8,670 bases of DNA from Desulfobacteraceae bacterium. GTDB lineage: Bacteria > Desulfobacterota > DSM-4660 > Desulfatiglandales > Desulfatiglandaceae. The notes under the pieces are model-generated. The model was not told the DNA's origin. It saw nothing but the letters and a program-made list of their open reading frames with translations, and did no database searches. The translations under genes and the position numbers were made by a program. Below are positions 6,237 through 8,670 of the stretch, in pieces; the stretch's first letter is position 1, and each line of letters begins with the position of its first letter. The DNA lies in the NCBI GenBank assembly GCA_013203065.1, contig JABMQV010000379.1, positions 1 to 8,670 of the forward strand, given 5' to 3'.

Positions 6237-6262
6237 TGAGTAAATATGGATAGACGTAAGCC

Positions 6263-7129
6263 ATGGATCCAACACTTGTAAAACTGGCCCTGGGTGGCCT
6301 GGCCGTCTTGGGCTGTATAGGCATCTTTTTCGGCATTGGGCTTGCCTTGGCAGCCTATAAATTCGCCGTGGAGGCCAACCCAAAAGTGGAAGAGGTCCTG
6401 GAAGTCCTGGCGGGTGCCCAGTGAGGGGGGTGCGGCTTCCCTGGATGTGAAGCATATGCCGAAGCGGTCGTCAATGAACCTGATGTCGCCCCAACCCTCT
6501 GCTTCCCGGGCAAGGCTGAGGTGGCCGAGATGGTTGCAGAGATATCGGGCAAGAAAATGGCTGCCGTGGAAGATATGGTCGCCGCTGTTCGCTGTTCAAG
6601 GATTGAGGGCAGGGTTCAGAAAAAACTGGCCTACATCGGGTATGATTCATGCACTGCCGCCAACCTGGCCTTTGGGGGACCTGCTGCCTGCCGGTATGCC
6701 TGCGTAGGGCTGGGGGAATGTGCCCAAAGCTGCCCCTTTGACGCTATCACCCTGGTGAACGATTTTCCCGTGGTGGCTACCGGGCTCTGCGTGGGCTGCG
6801 GTACCTGTGTCCGCACCTGTCCCAAGGGCATCATTGAGCTCATGCCTGTGAAGGCCAGGGTGTGGGTCCCCTGCAGCACCAAAGATCCGGGCAAGGCGGT
6901 CAAGCAGGTTTGTGAAGTCGGGTGTATCGCCTGTAAGATGTGCGTCAAATCATGTCCTGCAAAGGCTGTAAGCCTGGAGGACAGCGTCGTACAGGTTGAC
7001 CACCAAAAATGCATGGACTATGGTCCGGAATGTGAGGAAATATGTGTGGAAAAGTGCCCGAGAGATATCTTCAGACATTACCGGATCACTGAAGAGACTG
7101 AGCGACAAATTCATACGGCAGCAGCTTAG
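6263..7129 (+). CDS. rnfB: RnfB, poly-[4Fe-4S] subunit, probable selenoprotein (UGA read as Sec54)
   Basis: RnfB accepts electrons from reduced ferredoxin and passes them through several Fe-S clusters. The frame opens at ATG 6263 with a membrane anchor (about 5-32), reaches TGA at codon 54, and continues open in the same frame to TAG 7127-7129, giving 288 aa. E. coli RsxB reads QCGQCGYPGC where this protein reads Q-UGA-GGCGFPGC, so the UGA replaces the first Cys of the N-terminal cluster motif; the other ligands C57, C62 and C80 are present with family spacing. Beyond it lie GYDSC...GGPAAC, a ferredoxin-like pair of motifs (C147/C153/C157 and C176/C179/C182/C186), CEVGCIACKMCVKSCP (217-232) and a last group C250/C257/C261/C265. 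UGA is a true stop for rnfD, rnfE and rnfA, so general recoding is excluded. A standard gene caller would report only 6521-7129 from an internal GTG. No strong ribosome site precedes ATG 6263. Confidence 0.9.
6422..6424 (+). other. In-frame UGA, probable selenocysteine codon (Sec54 of RnfB)
   Basis: TGA lies in frame between the anchor and the Fe-S domains of RnfB, exactly at an invariant cluster-ligand cysteine codon. Cys-to-Sec exchange at a conserved Cys, an intact downstream frame of 234 codons and a hairpin directly downstream are the usual marks of a bacterial selenoprotein. A single-base sequencing error (TGC or TGT to TGA) is the main alternative. Confidence 0.8.
6429..6460 (+). promoter_or_regulatory. 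Bacterial SECIS-like stem-loop just after the UGA
   Basis: GCUUC (6435-6439) pairs perfectly with GAAGC (6449-6453) around loop CCUGGAUGU. The lower stem can continue through G6429-C6460 and G6430-C6459 plus wobble pairs, with a C/A mismatch and one bulged A. The loop starts 15 nt after the UGA, or 17 nt if C6441-G6447 also pairs, leaving loop UGGAU. A small loop with G residues at this distance fits the known bacterial SECIS layout recognised by SelB. The fold was drawn by eye. Confidence 0.6.
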
Positions 7130-7147
7130 TCCCTGGAACAGCATCAA

Positions 7148-7181
7148 GGGTTTTTCCAATTTCTTAGATTGAAAAATTCCC
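7148..7181 (+). other. AT-rich imperfect hairpin between rnfB and apbE
   Basis: GGG-TTTTT-C-C-AAT (7148-7160) can pair with ATT-G-AAAAA-TT-CCC (7168-7181) around loop TTCTTAG, with one bulged C and a TT bulge. No T-tract follows. It ends 6 nt before the apbE ribosome site and may tune stability or translation. Weakly supported. Confidence 0.3.
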
Positions 7182-7187
7182 ATAAGC

Positions 7188-7194
7188 AAGGAGG
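7188..7194 (+). promoter_or_regulatory. AAGGAGG ribosome binding site deciding the apbE start
   Basis: A perfect AAGGAGG sits 9 nt before ATG 7204. A later in-frame ATG at 7243 (Met14, just before the twin arginines) has only a G-run 3 nt upstream, so 7204 is preferred. Confidence 0.8.
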
Positions 7195-7203
7195 AATAAT
7201 ATA

Positions 7204-8265
7204 ATGGAAAAGATGAACACCTTACCTAACACGGGGGGGCCCATGAATCGAAGGGCCTTTTTGAGGCTATCCGGTCTCCTTGGCCTGGGGGTGGCTTCTG
7301 GCGGGATCGTACCTGCCGCGGCCGAGGCGGTCAAATTCAATGGCAAATTGTATAAAATCTCAAAGACCAGGCTGGCCATGGGCACATTTGTCTCCATGAC
7401 CCTTATCCATCCCTCCCGGGATGAGGCGCAAGCGGCTATGGGATTGGCATTTGAGGAGATCGACCGGCTGACTCGGACCATGAGCCGTTTTGATGATACA
7501 ACCGCAGTTGCCCAACTAAACAAGGAAGGGCGCCTCAGTGACGTCCCCCCTGAAGTTGCCCAAGTGGTTGCCCGGGGACTGGGCTATTACCGGCTGAGCC
7601 GGGGGAACTTCGATATCTCTGTCAAGCCCATAGTAGATCTCTTCAGGGAAACGTTCGACTCCGGAAAGGACACCCCGCCCTCCGAGAGCGAAGTAGATAA
7701 GGCCCTGGTGCTTGTGGGTTCGGATATGATTGAACTGGACGGCCGTACCCTCCGGTTTCGGAAGCCGGGAATGGGGATTACCCTGGATGGTATTGCAAAG
7801 GGCTACATTGTTGACAGGGCCTCCCAAATCCTGACAAAGCATAATATCCGGAATCACCTGATTAATGCCGGCGGTGATATCAGGACAACGGGCCTCAGCC
7901 GCGGCAAGAGACCATGGACCATTGCCATTCAGGACCCCAAGAAACAGAAAAAGTATCCTGATATTATAAAGATGACTGACGGGGCCGTTGCCACCTCCGG
8001 GAACTACGAGGTCTATTTTGATCGGGAGAAAATGTTCCATCACATCGTGAACCCCGACACGGGCCGTTCGCCGGAGGCAAGTACCAGTGTGTCGGTCATT
8101 GCCGACACCACCATGGACGCGGATGCCCTTTCCACCAGCGTATTTGTGATGAACCCCGTCCGGGGGACGCGTTTTATCAACACGCTTCCAAGGTGTGAAT
8201 GCCTTGTGATTGCCAGGGGTGGTGAGAAGTTCACGTCCGCAGGGTGGAAGAGCGCGGCCACATAA
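7204..8265 (+). CDS. apbE: FAD:protein FMN transferase ApbE with a Tat signal peptide
   Basis: ApbE moves FMN from FAD to a threonine of partner proteins; next to rnf genes its targets are RnfG (Thr265) and RnfD (STATPL). Family motifs are MGTFVSMTLIHP, MSRFDDTTAVAQLN, TLDGIAKGYIVD (D195, K199), INAGGDIRTTG (220-230), ATSGNYEVY, HHIVNPDTG (279-287) and ADALSTSVFVM (metal-binding D307 region). At 353 aa it is of normal length. The N-terminus reads NRRAFLRLSG (15-24), then a hydrophobic stretch and AAAEA-V (cleavage likely after Ala42). This is a twin-arginine signal, implying export of a folded, possibly cofactor-loaded enzyme; no lipobox is present. It lies 74 bp after rnfB, and its last 35 bp overlap the end of hflX on the other strand. 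Confidence 0.96.
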   Translation: MEKMNTLPNTGGPMNRRAFLRLSGLLGLGVASGGIVPAAAEAVKFNGKLYKISKTRLAMGTFVSMTLIHPSRDEAQAAMGLAFEEIDRLTRTMSRFDDTTAVAQLNKEGRLSDVPPEVAQVVARGLGYYRLSRGNFDISVKPIVDLFRETFDSGKDTPPSESEVDKALVLVGSDMIELDGRTLRFRKPGMGITLDGIAKGYIVDRASQILTKHNIRNHLINAGGDIRTTGLSRGKRPWTIAIQDPKKQKKYPDIIKMTDGAVATSGNYEVYFDREKMFHHIVNPDTGRSPEASTSVSVIADTTMDADALSTSVFVMNPVRGTRFINTLPRCECLVIARGGEKFTSAGWKSAAT

Positions 8266-8670
8266 GGGACTGGATCTTCTCAGTCAGCGGATAGACGCTC
8301 GGGGGGGTAATTGCAGACAGGGCAATCCCCCCCGTTTTTTTTGACAGGGCCTCGGCCCTCACATCGCTAAGGAGATCTGCCTTGTTGAGGACCAATAGGG
8401 TAAGGATCTCCCTCAAATCCATATCCATCAAGACCTCCTCAACGACCATTATCTCCTCCTCCGATCGTGGGCTGGAAGCATCAACCACGTGAAGGAGTAA
8501 GTCTGCATCATGAAGTTCCTCCAGGGTTCCGGCAAAGGCCTCCATAAGGCTTTTGGGGAGATTTCTGATAAACCCAACCGTGTCGGTAATAATCGCCTCC
8601 CGCTCGCGTGGGAACCGCAGGCGCCGGCTGCTGGGATCGAGCGTTTCAAAAAGACGATTCTTGACGCTGA
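8231..8670 (-). CDS. hflX: GTPase HflX, C-terminal part (5' end outside the window)
   Basis: HflX is a ribosome-associated GTPase that rescues or splits stalled ribosomes. The minus-strand frame is open from the window edge to TGA at 8231-8233, giving 145 residues. It shows RLFETLDPSSRRLRF (switch I; the family usually has TLDPTTRRL), the G3 motif in ITDTVGFIRNLP, then LMEAFAGTLEEL, HVVDASSP, G4 NKAD and G5 SAI. It ends soon after G5 and lacks the extra C-terminal domain seen in E. coli HflX. The G5 region reads SAITPPS rather than the common SALTGxG; these codons encode the stem of the opposing operon's terminator. The last 35 bp overlap the apbE 3' end. The upstream HflX domain and start are not visible. 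Confidence 0.93.
   Translation of the reverse strand, partial: SVKNRLFETLDPSSRRLRFPREREAIITDTVGFIRNLPKSLMEAFAGTLEELHDADLLLHVVDASSPRSEEEIMVVEEVLMDMDLREILTLLVLNKADLLSDVRAEALSKKTGGIALSAITPPSVYPLTEKIQSLMWPRSSTLRT
8300..8342 (+). terminator. Rho-independent terminator of the rnf-apbE operon, inside hflX
   Basis: CGGGGGGG (8300-8307) pairs with CCCCCCCG (8327-8334) and, beyond a TA bulge, ATTGC (8310-8314) pairs with GCAAT (8322-8326), giving 13 bp around a 7-nt loop. Eight T residues follow (8335-8342). It begins 35 nt after the apbE stop and acts on the plus strand only; on the minus strand the hairpin is preceded by A8 and has no T-run after it. It lies wholly inside the coding sequence of hflX. 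Confidence 0.88.

Noticed and set aside
6263..7129. rnfB as a pseudogene broken by a nonsense mutation
   Set aside because: There is a single stop, exactly at a conserved Cys codon, with a hairpin after it and every downstream cysteine motif intact. Sec insertion explains all of this better, though a sequencing error remains possible.
6521..7129. A short ORF from GTG 6521 as the real rnfB
   Set aside because: It lacks the membrane anchor and the first Fe-S motif, both encoded in the same frame just upstream of and around the UGA.
8449..8649. 66-codon minus-strand ORF
   Set aside because: Wrong-frame shadow of hflX; the HflX motifs lie in the other minus-strand frame.

Overview
The window carries one coherent cluster: a complete Rnf complex (ferredoxin:NAD+ oxidoreductase, an ion-pumping membrane machine) in the order rnfC-D-G-E-A-B. 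Genes for making and attaching its flavins flank it, ribF upstream and apbE downstream. A partial tRNA-Leu lies at the left edge on the minus strand, and the 3' end of a convergent hflX GTPase gene lies at the right edge on the minus strand. Gene order, protein style, Gram-negative export signals (a lipobox and a Tat signal) and low-complexity heptad repeats between genes suggest an anaerobic Desulfobacterota-type (former Deltaproteobacteria) bacterium. This is inference; no marker gene in the window fixes the taxon.

Layout: 1-33 tRNA-Leu 5' part (-); 34-203 back-to-back promoters and an octad repeat; 204-1127 ribF; 1128-1217 a strong sigma70-like promoter and a 16-bp palindrome; 1218-5162 rnfC, rnfD, rnfG, rnfE, tightly packed; 5159-6121 rnfA; 6122-6262 an unusually long intra-operon gap with a hairpin, heptad repeats and a second promoter; 6263-7129 rnfB, read through an in-frame UGA; 7204-8265 apbE; 8300-8342 an intrinsic terminator for the operon, inside the coding region of the convergent hflX (8231-8670).

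How the genes work together: RibF makes FMN and FAD. ApbE, apparently exported by Tat, moves FMN from FAD onto threonines of RnfG (Thr265) and RnfD (Thr in the STATPL motif). RnfB and RnfC carry the soluble Fe-S and flavin centres, and RnfA/RnfE form the membrane core.

The Rnf complex itself looks non-standard. (1) rnfB has an in-frame TGA exactly at the first cysteine of its N-terminal Fe-S motif, followed by a SECIS-like hairpin, so RnfB is very probably a selenoprotein (Sec54). (2) RnfE lacks the second conserved cysteine of the RnfA/RnfE membrane cluster (Asn-Cys is Phe-Ala) but has an extra Cys 11 residues later. (3) RnfA is fused to an N-terminal lipoprotein signal and an Ig-like periplasmic domain. 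(4) rnfD has no ATG, GTG or TTG at the expected start; a strong Shine-Dalgarno points at ATC. Together these suggest a remodelled, selenium-dependent Rnf variant.
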